The notes: generated by a model from the letters alone, not told the origin. 64,000 nt of DNA from an uncultured Acidimicrobiales bacterium (GCA_951812975.1 CATOTC010000001.1:186001-250000), one strand, 5' to 3'; numbered from the stretch's first letter, positions 45,785 through 56,099 are shown. Program-made: numbers and translations.

Positions 45785-47101
45785 TCAACCCTCTGGGTGG
45801 TCCGTGGGCTGCGGGTGGTGGCCGGGCCAGAACTCTCTGATCCGGGCCTCGCGGCCGTGGTTCGTGGGTCTGTAGAACACCAGGTCCGCTACTTCTGAGG
45901 GTCGGTAGTCCTGAGGCACCCAGCCGGACGGATCGTTGTGGGGGTAGACGTAGCCGTCGCCGTGTCCGAGGCTGGCCGCACCGGAGTAGTGGGCGTCTCG
46001 CAGATGGACCGGAACCTCGCCTGTCCCCGACCGCCTAGCCGCTTCACGAGCGGCACCCAGAGCAGCAGTCACCCGGTTGGACTTCGGGGCCGTAGCCAGA
46101 TGCACCACGGCATGGGCCAGGTTGAGTTGGGCCTCGGGCAAGCCGACATACTCGACCGCGTGGGCAGCGGCGTTGGCGATGAGCAACGACTGGGGGTCGG
46201 CCATGCCGATGTCCTCAGATGCCAGGATCACCAGCCGTCGGGCAATGAAACGGGCGTCCTCGCCCGCTTCCAGCATGCGCGCCAGCCAGTAGAGGCCCGC
46301 GTCCGCATCGCTCCCCCGAATCGACTTGATGAAGGCGCTGATCACGTCGTAGTGTCCGTCACGGCCGTAACGGACCGCTTTCGCGTCGACCGCGGCTTCA
46401 GCGTCGGCGAGCACGACATGGATCGGACGGCCACGATCGGCCGCCAGCGCGACCGCCACTTCGACACCGGTCAACGCGTGGCGGCCGTCGCCGCCGCTGC
46501 GGGCCGCAAGATGGGCGACGGCGTCTTCATCCGCAGTTGCTGACTCGATCTCAAGCCCTCGTCTGATGAGTTCCGCGACAGCCGGCTCGTCGAGCGCATG
46601 TAGCCGGAACAGAGTCGATCTCGACATGAGGGGCGGATTGACCTCGAAGTGGGGGTTCTCCGTGGTCGCCCCGATCAGCACGATCAGCCCCTCTTCAACC
46701 GCAGGCAGCAGCGTGTCCTGCTGGGCCTTGTTGAAACGGTGGACCTCATCGAGGAACAGGATCGTTCCCATCTGCCGTTCACCGAGCCGTTGACGGGCCC
46801 CGGCAATGATCCCGCGAACATCCTTCACCGACGCTGCGACCGCCGAGAGCTCCTCGAAGCGCTTGTTCGTGCTGCTCGCCACCAGCCGTGCGAGTGAGGT
46901 CTTGCCCGTTCCCGGCGGTCCCCACAAGATGACCGAGGAGAGACGGTCAGTCTCGATCAGAGCCCGCAGCACACGACCGGGAGCCAACAGATGCTCCTGG
47001 CCGACGACATCATCGAGGGTGAGGGGCCGCAACCGGGCGGCCAGCGGCGAACGACTCTTCAGATGCTCCCGAGCCGCCTCAGAGAACAGGTCATCGCTCA
47101 C
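45785..47101 (-). CDS. rarA: Replication-associated recombination protein A (RarA/MgsA)
   Basis: 438 residues. An AAA+ clamp-loader-like ATPase acting at stalled forks: GPPGTGKTSLARLVA (Walker A, about 60-74), ILFLDEVHRFNKAQQD (Walker B), GATTENPHFEVNPPLMSR (sensor 1) and the C-terminal tetramerisation domain with FIARRLVILASEDIGMADP. GTG 47101 overlaps the aspS stop (GTGA). Convergent with the secreted gene, 28 bases between stops. Confidence 0.95.
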   Translation of the reverse strand: MSDDLFSEAAREHLKSRSPLAARLRPLTLDDVVGQEHLLAPGRVLRALIETDRLSSVILWGPPGTGKTSLARLVASSTNKRFEELSAVAASVKDVRGIIAGARQRLGERQMGTILFLDEVHRFNKAQQDTLLPAVEEGLIVLIGATTENPHFEVNPPLMSRSTLFRLHALDEPAVAELIRRGLEIESATADEDAVAHLAARSGGDGRHALTGVEVAVALAADRGRPIHVVLADAEAAVDAKAVRYGRDGHYDVISAFIKSIRGSDADAGLYWLARMLEAGEDARFIARRLVILASEDIGMADPQSLLIANAAAHAVEYVGLPEAQLNLAHAVVHLATAPKSNRVTAALGAAREAARRSGTGEVPVHLRDAHYSGAASLGHGDGYVYPHNDPSGWVPQDYRPSEVADLVFYRPTNHGREARIREFWPGHHPQPTDHPEG

Positions 47102-48849
47102 CGCGGGGCGCGCAGGCCCAGCTCGCGGAGATGGGCGTTGTCGATCGGAGACGGGGCGTTGGTAAGAGGATCCGCTCCGGACTGGGTCTTGGGGAAGGCG
47201 ATCACTTCACGGATGTTGGACTCTCCCGCCAACAGGGCAGTCAGGCGGTCGATTCCGAAAGCAAAACCGGCGTGGGGCGGAGCGCCGTAGCCGAAAGCGT
47301 CGAGCAGGAAGCCGAACTTTCGCTGCGCGTCGGCGGGTTCGATTCCCAAACAGGCGAATACCTGGTTCTGGATGTCGCGGCGATGGATCCGCACGCTCCC
47401 CGATCCGAGCTCCCAACCGTTGAGCACCAAGTCGTAGGCTTGCGAACGCACGTCCAACAGCGCTTCGCCTCCCTCGCCGAGCAGGTCCAAGTCGTCGGGA
47501 TGAGGCATCGTGAACGGGTGATGGGCCGGAAGAGGGGAACCGTCGGCACCGAACCCCTCAAAAAGTGGGAAGTCCACAACCCACAGGTAATGCAACCCGC
47601 CTTCATTGACCGGGGGCCGACCAAGCTCAAGTCGCAGCAACCCCAGCACATGACGAACCAGGCGGCGCTCATCGGCGACGAGGAACACCATGTCACCCAC
47701 GCTCGCCCCCAACGCGGAGATGACCGCGGTGGACTCTTCCGCGCTCAAGAACTTGGCAACGCCAGCGTCGAGGACCGCCGAGGAGTCACGCTGCGCGACC
47801 TTCATCCAGGCCAGGCCTTTGGCCCCCCAGCGCTGGCAGGTCTCAACCAGGGAATCGATCTGGTTGCGGCTGAGCGCTTCGGAGCCTCCAGGCATGCAGA
47901 TCCCCTTCACGCAGGGCGCTTGAAACACCCTCGCTTGGGTGTCAGCGAAGATCTCGGTGAGCTCGACGAGCTCCATCCCGAAACGGACATCGGGCTTGTC
48001 GGAGCCGTACCGCTCCATCGCATCGAGCCAACTGATGCGGGGGAACTCCGTCGGCCGCACACCGGTGACGGCCTCGGTCGCCTCGGCAATGGCCGCGGAT
48101 ATGAACTCGAAGACGTCTTCCTGGCCGACAAAACTTGCTTCGGCGTCGAGTTGCATGAACTCGAACTGTCGGTCGGCACGAAGGTCCTCGTCCCGCAGAC
48201 AGCGGGCGATCTGGTAGTAGCGGTCGACACCGCCGACCATGCAGAGTTGCTTGAAGAGCTGGGGGCTCTGGGGAAGCGCGTAGAAGCTCCCGGGCTCCTT
48301 GCGGGACGGAACGACGAAGTCTCGGGCGCCCTCGGGTGTCGAGGCCACCAGCATCGGCGTCTCGACCTCAACGAATCCCTGAGACTCCATGCCGCGGCGG
48401 ATCGCGCTGTTCACCTGCGCGCGGATCCGCAGGTTGCGCTGCAGGCGGGCCTTGCGCAGGTCCACGTAACGATGGCGAAGCCGGATCGTCTCATCGACCT
48501 CGGTGCGTTCATCAAGCGGGAACGGTGGAGGCTCGGCGATCGAGAGCACCTCGACTTCGCGGATCTCGATCTCGATCTCTCCGGTCGCGAGCTCTGGATT
48601 CGCGGTGTCCTCGGGACGCTCACAGACCTCGCCTGTCATCCGCACCACATATTCGCTACGAAGATCGTGTTTCCCGTCCACCACACACTGCACGACACCG
48701 GTGTGGTCGCGCAGGTCAATGAACACGAGGTGCTCACCGTGCTCACGCCGACGGTCCACCCATCCACAGACACTCACGACGCTGCCGATGTCGCAAGGAC
48801 CTACCAGACCGCACATATGGGTCCGCATTGAGGTTGAGAGGTCCATCAC
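47098..48849 (-). CDS. aspS: Aspartate-tRNA ligase
   Basis: 583 residues. Class IIb synthetase: an OB-fold anticodon domain (VSVCGWVDRRREHGEHLVFIDLRD in two motifs), the catalytic core with ALPQSPQLFKQLCMVGG and RCLRDEDLRADRQFEF, a bacterial GAD insertion domain, and motif 3 GFAFGIDRL. GTG 48849 and ATG 48846 are adjacent at the hisS stop; either may start. Whether it is the discriminating or non-discriminating (Asp/Asn) form cannot be told. Confidence 0.97.
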   Translation of the reverse strand: MMDLSTSMRTHMCGLVGPCDIGSVVSVCGWVDRRREHGEHLVFIDLRDHTGVVQCVVDGKHDLRSEYVVRMTGEVCERPEDTANPELATGEIEIEIREVEVLSIAEPPPFPLDERTEVDETIRLRHRYVDLRKARLQRNLRIRAQVNSAIRRGMESQGFVEVETPMLVASTPEGARDFVVPSRKEPGSFYALPQSPQLFKQLCMVGGVDRYYQIARCLRDEDLRADRQFEFMQLDAEASFVGQEDVFEFISAAIAEATEAVTGVRPTEFPRISWLDAMERYGSDKPDVRFGMELVELTEIFADTQARVFQAPCVKGICMPGGSEALSRNQIDSLVETCQRWGAKGLAWMKVAQRDSSAVLDAGVAKFLSAEESTAVISALGASVGDMVFLVADERRLVRHVLGLLRLELGRPPVNEGGLHYLWVVDFPLFEGFGADGSPLPAHHPFTMPHPDDLDLLGEGGEALLDVRSQAYDLVLNGWELGSGSVRIHRRDIQNQVFACLGIEPADAQRKFGFLLDAFGYGAPPHAGFAFGIDRLTALLAGESNIREVIAFPKTQSGADPLTNAPSPIDNAHLRELGLRAPR

Positions 48850-50120
48850 AGTGTCCGTTTCCTGATCAGTTCGTCTACGAGCGAACCCGCCGCGACTCGC
48901 TGCTGGCTGCTGTCACCCATGTCCCGCAAGGTGAGGACCCCGCAGGCAAGTTCATCTTCACCGATGATCACCGCGAATTCGGCGCCGGAACGGTCAGCCA
49001 CCTTCATCTGGGCTTTCATGGACCGTCCTCCGTAGCTTCGATCCGTTGCGATACCGGCCTGGCGCAGGCGATCACAGACTTTGAGCGCTTCCGTTCCTCC
49101 TGTGACATCGACCACGAACACATCGACGGTATTGGAAGGCGCGCCGAATACCCCCTCAGCGTCGCAGGCCAGCAGGATCCGGTCGACGCCGAGGGCGAAA
49201 CCGATGCCGGGTGTGGGCGGACCCCCGAGATCCTCCACCAGACCGTCGTACCGACCACCGCCACCGACCGCGTTCTGCGCGCCTGCCAACCCGGGGGCCG
49301 CGAACTCGAACGTGGTGCGCGTGTAATAGTCGAGGCCCCGCACCAGGCGCGGCGAGATCTCGTATGCGATTCCGACAGCGTCGAGACCGGCCCGCACCGC
49401 GGCGAAGTGCGCCGCGGACTCATCGTCGAGGAAATCGACCATCACCGGGGCCCCGGCGATGACCGCTGAGTCCTGTTCACGTTTGGAGTCGAGCACCCGC
49501 AGAGGGTTGCGTTCGACCGTCACCTGCGACTGAGTCGACAGCCGGGAGCGGTTCTGTTCCAAGTGCTTGACAAGCGCCTGCTCGTAGGCGCGCCGACTAC
49601 CGGAGTCACCGGGGCTTCCAAGACTGTTGAGCGCCAATTCGATCCGGACCAGACCCAGCGACTCGAAGAAGCGGGCCCCCAGGACGATGACATCGACGTC
49701 CGCCTGGGGGTCGTCGGTCCCGAGCACCTCCACGCCGACCTGCGTGAACTGTCGATAGCGGCCCGCCTGCGGTTGCTCGTACCGGAACTGGGGCCCCTCG
49801 TACCACACTTTCCACGGTGGCACAGGTCGGTGTTCGGCATAGGCGCGACAAATGCTGGCCGTCAGTTCCGGACGGAGCGCGAGCTGCTGAGGAGGATCCC
49901 CTTTGTCGTAGAAGTCGAACATCTCCTTGGTGACCACATCGGTGGACTCACCGAGGCGCTTGAAGACGCCGAGATCCTCGAAGATCGGAGAGACGACCTC
50001 CCCGAATCCACTGTTGTCGGCTTGGCGCGCGAACTCGTCGACGAGCGCGCGCAGACGAGTCGAGCCGGGAGCGAGGATGTCACGGGTGCCCTTGGGGGCA
50101 CGAAATGTCGGCTCAGCCAC
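48846..50120 (-). CDS. hisS: Histidine-tRNA ligase
   Basis: 424 residues. Class IIa synthetase with FRAPKGTRDILAPGS at the N-terminus, histidine-specific motifs LVRGLDYYTRTTFEF and GGGGRYDGLVE, motif 3 GIGFALGVDRILLA, and a C-terminal anticodon-binding domain. GTG 50120 has no good ribosome-binding site. It is followed directly by aspS, overlapping at the stop. Confidence 0.97.
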   Translation of the reverse strand: MAEPTFRAPKGTRDILAPGSTRLRALVDEFARQADNSGFGEVVSPIFEDLGVFKRLGESTDVVTKEMFDFYDKGDPPQQLALRPELTASICRAYAEHRPVPPWKVWYEGPQFRYEQPQAGRYRQFTQVGVEVLGTDDPQADVDVIVLGARFFESLGLVRIELALNSLGSPGDSGSRRAYEQALVKHLEQNRSRLSTQSQVTVERNPLRVLDSKREQDSAVIAGAPVMVDFLDDESAAHFAAVRAGLDAVGIAYEISPRLVRGLDYYTRTTFEFAAPGLAGAQNAVGGGGRYDGLVEDLGGPPTPGIGFALGVDRILLACDAEGVFGAPSNTVDVFVVDVTGGTEALKVCDRLRQAGIATDRSYGGRSMKAQMKVADRSGAEFAVIIGEDELACGVLTLRDMGDSSQQRVAAGSLVDELIRKRTL

Positions 50121-50350
50121 AGCCCCTCAGGCTACCGGTGCCTATGGCCCGTTGTTTCTTGGAACGTGCGCTGATTGAACAGGGAGTTGCACTGACACCA
50201 GTTGTCTTCCACTGTTGTTCGCTGCGCTCAACTCCCGCTCTCATTCGCCACGCTCACGGGCGGCGGGGGCCGCGGGCGGGCCGCTCGGGCCACGGCCTCG
50301 CTCGGACGCGGTCGTGTTCAGGGTAAATCCGCTCGGCCTTTTGCTCATGT
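50121..50350. other. Longest intergenic gap, relA 3' end to hisS
   Basis: About 230 bases with no supportable gene or RNA. It must hold the end of the relA transcript and the hisS promoter. A minus-strand TAGCCT at 50129-50134 lies eight bases before the hisS GTG and resembles the def element. The GC-rich stretch at about 50260-50330 has no clear terminator. Confidence 0.4.
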
Positions 50351-52606
50351 TTACTGCGCTGATGGGCGACCGGAGGCACGCGCCGATCTGGGAACCACCC
50401 GGAACGCGTCGTAGACCGCCTCCACCACCAGCAGCGACGACAACACCGAATCGAGCTGGCTCAGATCCGCGAGTTCAAACTCGAACTGCATCTTGGCAAT
50501 GGCGTCATCGCCGGTCTCTGCTTCGACCGCGGTGACATTGAGCCCGTGGGAGGACAGGACCTTCGACACATCGACCAGCAGTTCCGCGCGGTCGAGCGCG
50601 TGGACCTCGATGTTCGTGGCGAACTGGCCTTCGTGTTCGGAATCCCACTCGACCTCGATGAGCCGGTCCGGTTGACCCTCCTGCAGGGTCGTGGCGTTGA
50701 GGCAGTCCGTGCGATGGACCGACACCCCGCGGCCTCGAGTCACGAACCCCACGATCTCGTCGGGCGGAACCGGCGAACAGCATCGGGAGATCCGAATCAT
50801 GATGTCGTCGAGACCCTCCACGTGCACCCCTGCCGATCCTGCAACGCGGCGCTTCGCGCCGACGCGCCGACTGACCGTGGTGGGCAGCCGCGGCTGCCCC
50901 TTCTCGGGTGCGTCCTCGCCGTGCATCTCACGGGCCAGGCGGTCGGCGACCGTCCGAGCCGCCACGTGCCCCTCCCCGATCGCCGCGAAGAGCAGGTCCT
51001 CAGCGGCATAGTTCATCTGCTCGGCGACCTCGAGGAACACCTTCTCCTTGAGGATCCGTTGTGCTGGCAGGCCCTCGCGCCGCAGGGCTTGAAGCAGATC
51101 GTCGCGACCCTGCTCGATGGCATCGGAGCGACGTTCCCTCGTGTACCACTGTTTGATGCGGTTCGCAGCGCGTCGACTGGCGACGAAGGTCAGCCAGTCT
51201 CGACTGGGACCCGCACCCTCAACCTTCGAAGTGAAGATCTCAACCGAATCACCGGACCCGAGGCGAGTGTCGAGAGGCATCAGACGACCATTGATCTTCG
51301 AACCGACACAGCTGTGTCCGACGTCTGTGTGGATGGCGTAGGCGAAATCGACCGGCGTGGCCCCCACCGGCAGTTCAATCACCTTGCCCTTGGGAGTGAA
51401 CACGTACACTTCGTCCTGATCGAGATCAAGCTTCAGGTTGGACATGAACTCCGACGGGTCGGAGGTCTCCGACTGCCACTCGACGATGCGGCTCAGCCAG
51501 GCCATCTCGCTGCCCGGCTCCTCGTTCTTGTAGTCCCAGTGGGCGGCAACCCCGAATTCGGCGCGCTGGTGCATCTCTTCGGTGCGGATCTGCACTTCGA
51601 TCGACTTGCCCTGCGGACCCACCACGGTCGTGTGCAACGACTGGTAGAGGTTGAACTTCGGCATGGCTATGTAGTCCTTGAACCGTCCCTGGACAGGTCG
51701 CCAGGTTGCGTGTATCGAACCCAACGCGGCGTAGCAGTCCCGTACCGAGTCGACGATCACACGGATGCCGACCAGGTCGAAGATCTCCTCGAACGTGCGG
51801 CCTTTGACCACCATCTTCTCGTAGATCGACCAGAGGTGTTTGGGGCGACCGTCAATGGTGGCAACGATCCCGAGTTCAGCCAGACGGGCCTGCACGTTTC
51901 CGAGAACCTGAGCCAGATACAGGTCGCGCTCGGGAGCCCGCAAGGCCAGCATCTGATCAATCTCCGCGTAGCGGCGGGGATGGAGGGCCGCGAACGAAAG
52001 GTCCTCGAGCTGCTGTTTCAGATCGGCCATGCCGAGTCGGTGAGCCAGCGGCGCGTACACGTCGAGCGTTTCGCGGGCTGTTCGCTCCTGGTTGAACTCC
52101 GGCAGCGCCGCCACAGTCCTGAGGTTGTGCAGACGGTCGGCGAGCTTGATGATCAGCACCCGCAGATCCGAGGCGATTGCCACGATCATCTTGCGAATGG
52201 TTGCAGCCTGTTGCTGCTCCTTGGTGTCGTACTTGACACGATCCAGTTTGGTGACGCCGTCGACGATGTCGGCGAGATCGGGCCCGAACTCCTCGGTGAT
52301 CTGCTTCAACCCGACCGTCGTGTCCTCCACTGCGTCGTGGAGCAGGGCTCCGGCCACTGTCACATCGTCGATGCCCTGGTGGGCGACGATCGTCGCCACA
52401 GCAACCGGGTGACGAATGTAGGGCTCACCGGACTTGCGGTTCTGTCCCTCGTGGGCGGCATGGGCCAACTCGAACGCCCGCTCGATCAGATCCGTGTCCG
52501 CCTTGGGGTGATGAGCGCGGTAGACGCTCAGCAGCTGGGTGATCTCCGCGGAACTCGGACGATTGGCCGAACGACGCCACGGCAGAACTCGGGTGACCGT
52601 TACCAA
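50351..52606 (-). CDS. relA: Bifunctional (p)ppGpp synthetase/hydrolase (RelA/SpoT homologue)
   Basis: 751 residues. Domains in order: HD hydrolase (AGALLHDAVEDTTVG, KLADRLHNLRT), synthetase (EIFDLVGIRVIV; RFKDYIAMPKFNLYQSLHT, whose RFKD marks the bifunctional class), TGS (KLDLDQDEVYVFTPKGKV), the helical and zinc-finger region with ISRCCSPVPPD, and a C-terminal ACT domain. TTG 52606 is chosen because GGAGGGG lies six bases before it; an upstream TTG at 52627 lacks that. Overlap with apt is one of several purine/ppGpp links here. Confidence 0.95.
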   Translation of the reverse strand: MVTVTRVLPWRRSANRPSSAEITQLLSVYRAHHPKADTDLIERAFELAHAAHEGQNRKSGEPYIRHPVAVATIVAHQGIDDVTVAGALLHDAVEDTTVGLKQITEEFGPDLADIVDGVTKLDRVKYDTKEQQQAATIRKMIVAIASDLRVLIIKLADRLHNLRTVAALPEFNQERTARETLDVYAPLAHRLGMADLKQQLEDLSFAALHPRRYAEIDQMLALRAPERDLYLAQVLGNVQARLAELGIVATIDGRPKHLWSIYEKMVVKGRTFEEIFDLVGIRVIVDSVRDCYAALGSIHATWRPVQGRFKDYIAMPKFNLYQSLHTTVVGPQGKSIEVQIRTEEMHQRAEFGVAAHWDYKNEEPGSEMAWLSRIVEWQSETSDPSEFMSNLKLDLDQDEVYVFTPKGKVIELPVGATPVDFAYAIHTDVGHSCVGSKINGRLMPLDTRLGSGDSVEIFTSKVEGAGPSRDWLTFVASRRAANRIKQWYTRERRSDAIEQGRDDLLQALRREGLPAQRILKEKVFLEVAEQMNYAAEDLLFAAIGEGHVAARTVADRLAREMHGEDAPEKGQPRLPTTVSRRVGAKRRVAGSAGVHVEGLDDIMIRISRCCSPVPPDEIVGFVTRGRGVSVHRTDCLNATTLQEGQPDRLIEVEWDSEHEGQFATNIEVHALDRAELLVDVSKVLSSHGLNVTAVEAETGDDAIAKMQFEFELADLSQLDSVLSSLLVVEAVYDAFRVVPRSARASGRPSAQ

Positions 52607-52607
52607 C

Positions 52608-53168
52608 TCAGTCCCCTCCGAACGCAAGCACGGACTCGACCCTGAAATCGCTCAGCAGCGCGCGGCCCGACAAGAACTCCAACTCGATGAGCATGGCGAA
52701 ACCCGCCACCGTGGCACCGGCAGCGCAGAGCAGTCCGGCCGCTGCGTGCGCGGTACCGGCAGTGGCCAGTACATCGTCAACCACCAGCACACGGTCACCA
52801 CCTCCGACTGCATCGGTGTGCATCTCGATCATGTCGGGACCGTACTCCCGGTCGTAGCTCTGCGAGACGGTATTCGAGGGGAGCTTACCCTGTTTGCGGA
52901 TCGGGACGAACCCGACCGAGAGGCGCTGCGCGATCGGCACTCCGAAGAAGAACCCGCGGGACTCTATGCCGGCGACCTTGGTGATCTCATTGCCCGGTTC
53001 TGGGTTCAGCCAGGGGGCTGCCATCGCATCGATCGCCGCCTCGAAGGCATCGGGGTCCCCGAGCAGCGGCGAGATGTCCTTGAAGACGATCCCGGGCTCA
53101 GGAAAGTCCCTTACGTCGCGGATCAGGTTGCTGATGCCATCCAAGCCTGCCACGGTCATACCCGTCAC
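52608..53168 (-). CDS. apt: Adenine phosphoribosyltransferase
   Basis: 186 residues. It salvages adenine with PRPP. It contains FPEPGIVFKDISPLLGD and the PRPP loop RVLVVDDVLATAGTAHAA. GTG 53168 has GAGGCG seven bases upstream. It sits between secF and relA, the usual actinobacterial order secD-secF-apt-relA. Confidence 0.95.
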   Translation of the reverse strand: MTGMTVAGLDGISNLIRDVRDFPEPGIVFKDISPLLGDPDAFEAAIDAMAAPWLNPEPGNEITKVAGIESRGFFFGVPIAQRLSVGFVPIRKQGKLPSNTVSQSYDREYGPDMIEMHTDAVGGGDRVLVVDDVLATAGTAHAAAGLLCAAGATVAGFAMLIELEFLSGRALLSDFRVESVLAFGGD

Positions 53169-53177
53169 CGTATCGCC

Positions 53178-54257
53178 TCAGCGCTTCTTCTTTTTCTTCC
53201 TTGGTCGGGGAGGAGCATGACTGGGCCGGACGCGGTCGGCGGTGGGGCGGGTCGCGGTTGCACCGAGTGTGGCGTCGGTCTCGGCGACCATACGCGTGCG
53301 GTCACTGTCTCCGGACCGCAGGCGCACCTTGCGCGCGAGCGCGACATGGTGCTCCTCACGCTCCTTCATCTGCGCCACCAACGTGGAGGCCACGAAGATC
53401 GACGAGTACGAACCCACGAGGATGCCGATCAGCAACGCCAGCGCAAATTCTTGGAGGGTCAGCGCGCCAAGGAAGAACGAACCCACCACCAGCATCGAGA
53501 GCACCGGCAGGACCGAGGTGATCGAGGTGTTGATCGAACGCATCAAAACCTGGTTGAGGGCGAGGTTCATCATCTCGGTGTAGGTGTAGCGCTCGGTCGG
53601 CCCCAGCCTGCGCCCGATCTCGCGGACCTTGTCGTAGACGACGATCGTGTCATAGAGCGAGTAGCCCATGATCGTCAGGAAGGCGATGACGGTCGCAGGG
53701 GTGACCTCGAACTGGAACAGCGAATAGAGGCCGACTGAGATGATTATGTCGTGGGCGACCGCTACCAGCGCACCCACCGACATCCTCCACTCGAGTCGGA
53801 TGGCGATATACAGCGCGATGATGACGAAGAACCAGATGAGGGCGTTTCGGGCCTTGTTGGTGATCTGATCACCCCACGACGGACCCACGGTTGTGACCGA
53901 GACCTCGCCGATGGCCGTGCCTGCCAGGTCTGCGAGTGCCCGTGTGACCTCCGCGGTTCCGCCGGCATCGTCGATGTCTGCGCGGACGCGGATGCTGTCG
54001 GTGCCGACAGTCTGGATCTTGCCCGCATCCGCGCCGGTCCCGGCGAGGGCATCGCGGGTCTCAGCGACCGAGGTCTGCGGCGCCACCACCTCCCACGAAG
54101 TGCCTCCCTCGAACTCAATGCCCAGGTTCAAACCGCGGAACGCCAGCGAGCCCAGGCTCACCAGCACCAGAACGACCGAGACGGCCAGCGCCTTGTTCCA
54201 GATCGCGGGAAAGTCGAACTGGTGTGACCCCCGGTACATGCGTCGCAGGAGGTTCAT
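53178..54257 (-). CDS. secF: Protein translocase subunit SecF
   Basis: 359 residues with six membrane helices and a periplasmic loop after the first. LGIEFEGGTSWEV begins the P1-like loop, and GYSLYDTIVVYDKVREIGR and NTSITSVLPVLSMLVVG cover the core of helices 4-5. It works with SecD to pull exported proteins across the membrane using the proton gradient. The C-terminus ends in a lysine-rich tail. ATG 54257 overlaps the secD stop (ATGA). Confidence 0.96.
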   Translation of the reverse strand: MNLLRRMYRGSHQFDFPAIWNKALAVSVVLVLVSLGSLAFRGLNLGIEFEGGTSWEVVAPQTSVAETRDALAGTGADAGKIQTVGTDSIRVRADIDDAGGTAEVTRALADLAGTAIGEVSVTTVGPSWGDQITNKARNALIWFFVIIALYIAIRLEWRMSVGALVAVAHDIIISVGLYSLFQFEVTPATVIAFLTIMGYSLYDTIVVYDKVREIGRRLGPTERYTYTEMMNLALNQVLMRSINTSITSVLPVLSMLVVGSFFLGALTLQEFALALLIGILVGSYSSIFVASTLVAQMKEREEHHVALARKVRLRSGDSDRTRMVAETDATLGATATRPTADRVRPSHAPPRPRKKKKKR

Positions 54258-55780
54258 GGGCTCACCTGCGAGGTTTCAGGCCCAAGAGCCGGAATGCCGA
54301 ATCGTCTCGGGTGGTCGTTCATCGACTCTCGGCGAGCCATGCCCCGAATGACCGGGCCCATGAAGAAGTAGGTCGCGACCAGGTCGAGCACGGTTGCCAA
54401 GCCTAGGAACAGAGCGAAGCCTTTCACCTGGCCGACGGTCAGGAAGTAGAGCACCAGTGCGGCGATCAGGCTGGCCACATCGGCTTTGACGATCGTCGAG
54501 AAGGCGATGGGGAAAGCCCTCTCCACCGCCGAACGCACCGTCCGGCCGGCGCGGACGTCCTCCTTCAGGTGCTCGAAATAGACCACGTTCGAATCAACCG
54601 AGACTCCGATCGACACAATCAGGCCGGTGACACCGGCCAGCGTCAGCGCCAGGCCCTGCGACTCTCCGAGCCAGGAGATCATGGTCCACAGCAGCGCCCC
54701 CGATATTGCCAGGCTGGAGATGGCGACAACGCCCAACAACCGGTAGTACGCGAGCAGGTACAGCGACACCAGCACCAGACCGATGATCCCGGCGACTATT
54801 CCAGCGTCGAGGGCGTCCTCGCCCAGGGTCGACGAGACGATCCGGCTCTCCTGGGGGGTGAGCTCCACCGGCAGCGAACCGAACCGCAGGACAAGCGCCA
54901 GATCTTTGGCGACCTGCTCCGTCATGGCGCCCCCGGAGATCACAACCTCGCCGCGGTCGAAATTGGCGATGCCCACCGTCGGTGCGCTCTCGACGATTCC
55001 GTCGATCTCCACGGCAACCCGACCCACGAAGGCCCCCGTGTTGGGGGAGGTCCCCGTCGGCGGGCATAGCGCGGTGCCTCTGGCGCACTCCGAGGCGAGG
55101 GCGTTGAAATCGTCGATCCCCGGCGATCCGGACCGAAACGAGATGTTGACGACCCATTCGACTAGTTGTAGTCGCGCTGCAGCGGTGTCGAGAACTTCAC
55201 CGGTCAGCCGGGCGCCAGGGTTTCGCTGCTGATCTACGAGCAGAGGCGCAGGACCGAGCAGGTAACGAACACCAGCGCCAGCGCGGTCGACCGCCACCAT
55301 GCATTCATCGGCATCAGCGTCGGGAGTCGGATCGTGATACAACTCGGCCAACGCTTCGGGGTCCTCAGCAAGCTCTGGTGCACACAGAGCGATGCTCTCA
55401 GGCAGGAAGGATTCGTCGCCGAATACTTCCTGATACAACGGACGGAACCGAAGTTCGGCAGTCTGGCCAACGAGTTCAATGGCACGCTGCTGATCCTCCA
55501 CGCCGGGGATCTGCACCAACACGGTCGATCCCTGGCGACTGATCTCCGGTTCACGAACACCGAGACCGTCGACCCGGTTGCGAATAATGTCGACCGCCTG
55601 GTCGAGCACATCATCGGAGATCTCCGAGCCGTCGTCGTTGGGCTCGGGTTCGAGCACCACCGAGGCTCCACCCTGGAGGTCGAGCCCCAAGAGGGGTTCG
55701 TTCCCGGACGTGATCGTGTAGACGACGCCCGCGAGGGCGACGACCACGATGCCGATGACGAAAGTCAGTTGACGACGCAT
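54254..55780 (-). CDS. secD: Protein translocase subunit SecD
   Basis: 508 residues. The first helix is followed by GLDLQGGASVVLEP, a large periplasmic domain (about 45-325) and five more helices, including GVTGLIVSIGVSVDSNVVYFEH (GVSVDSNVV core). Partner of SecF and YajC. It follows yajC by ten bases; ATG 55780. Confidence 0.96.
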   Translation of the reverse strand: MRRQLTFVIGIVVVALAGVVYTITSGNEPLLGLDLQGGASVVLEPEPNDDGSEISDDVLDQAVDIIRNRVDGLGVREPEISRQGSTVLVQIPGVEDQQRAIELVGQTAELRFRPLYQEVFGDESFLPESIALCAPELAEDPEALAELYHDPTPDADADECMVAVDRAGAGVRYLLGPAPLLVDQQRNPGARLTGEVLDTAAARLQLVEWVVNISFRSGSPGIDDFNALASECARGTALCPPTGTSPNTGAFVGRVAVEIDGIVESAPTVGIANFDRGEVVISGGAMTEQVAKDLALVLRFGSLPVELTPQESRIVSSTLGEDALDAGIVAGIIGLVLVSLYLLAYYRLLGVVAISSLAISGALLWTMISWLGESQGLALTLAGVTGLIVSIGVSVDSNVVYFEHLKEDVRAGRTVRSAVERAFPIAFSTIVKADVASLIAALVLYFLTVGQVKGFALFLGLATVLDLVATYFFMGPVIRGMARRESMNDHPRRFGIPALGPETSQVSP

Positions 55781-55790
55781 CTAGGCGGCG

Positions 55791-56099
55791 TCAGTCCGCA
55801 CCGTCGCCGTCGCCAGCGGTGTCAGCATCGTCGTCCGCTTGATCGTCGGATTGAGAGACCACCGAGACGATCGACGACTTCTGGACCTTCAGCTCGACTT
55901 CAGGCGCCACTTCCAACCAGATGACACTGTCTTCGACCTCTGCTACCGCACCGAAGATGCCCGCGTTGGTGAGGACCTCGTCCCCCTCCTTCAGGGAGCT
56001 GAGCAGGAGACGATGAGCCTTCATCTTGCGCCGCTGCGGGGCGATCATGAAGAAGTAGAGAAAACCTACGATGAGGATGGGAAAGAAAAGTGATTCCAT
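55791..56099 (-). CDS. yajC: Sec translocon accessory protein YajC
   Basis: 102 residues: one N-terminal membrane helix (FFPILIVGFLYFFMIAPQRR), the conserved LKEGDEVLTNAGIFGAV, and an acidic Asp-rich tail. It joins SecDF at the translocon. It is followed by secD-secF and preceded by tgt, as in many bacteria. Confidence 0.95.
   Translation of the reverse strand: MESLFFPILIVGFLYFFMIAPQRRKMKAHRLLLSSLKEGDEVLTNAGIFGAVAEVEDSVIWLEVAPEVELKVQKSSIVSVVSQSDDQADDDADTAGDGDGAD

Noticed and set aside
47131..48831. 566-residue plus-strand open frame
   Set aside because: Antisense shadow of aspS; no motif, no ribosome-binding site.
50546..52645. 699-residue plus-strand open frame
   Set aside because: Antisense shadow of relA. 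Long antisense frames are expected in GC-rich coding DNA.
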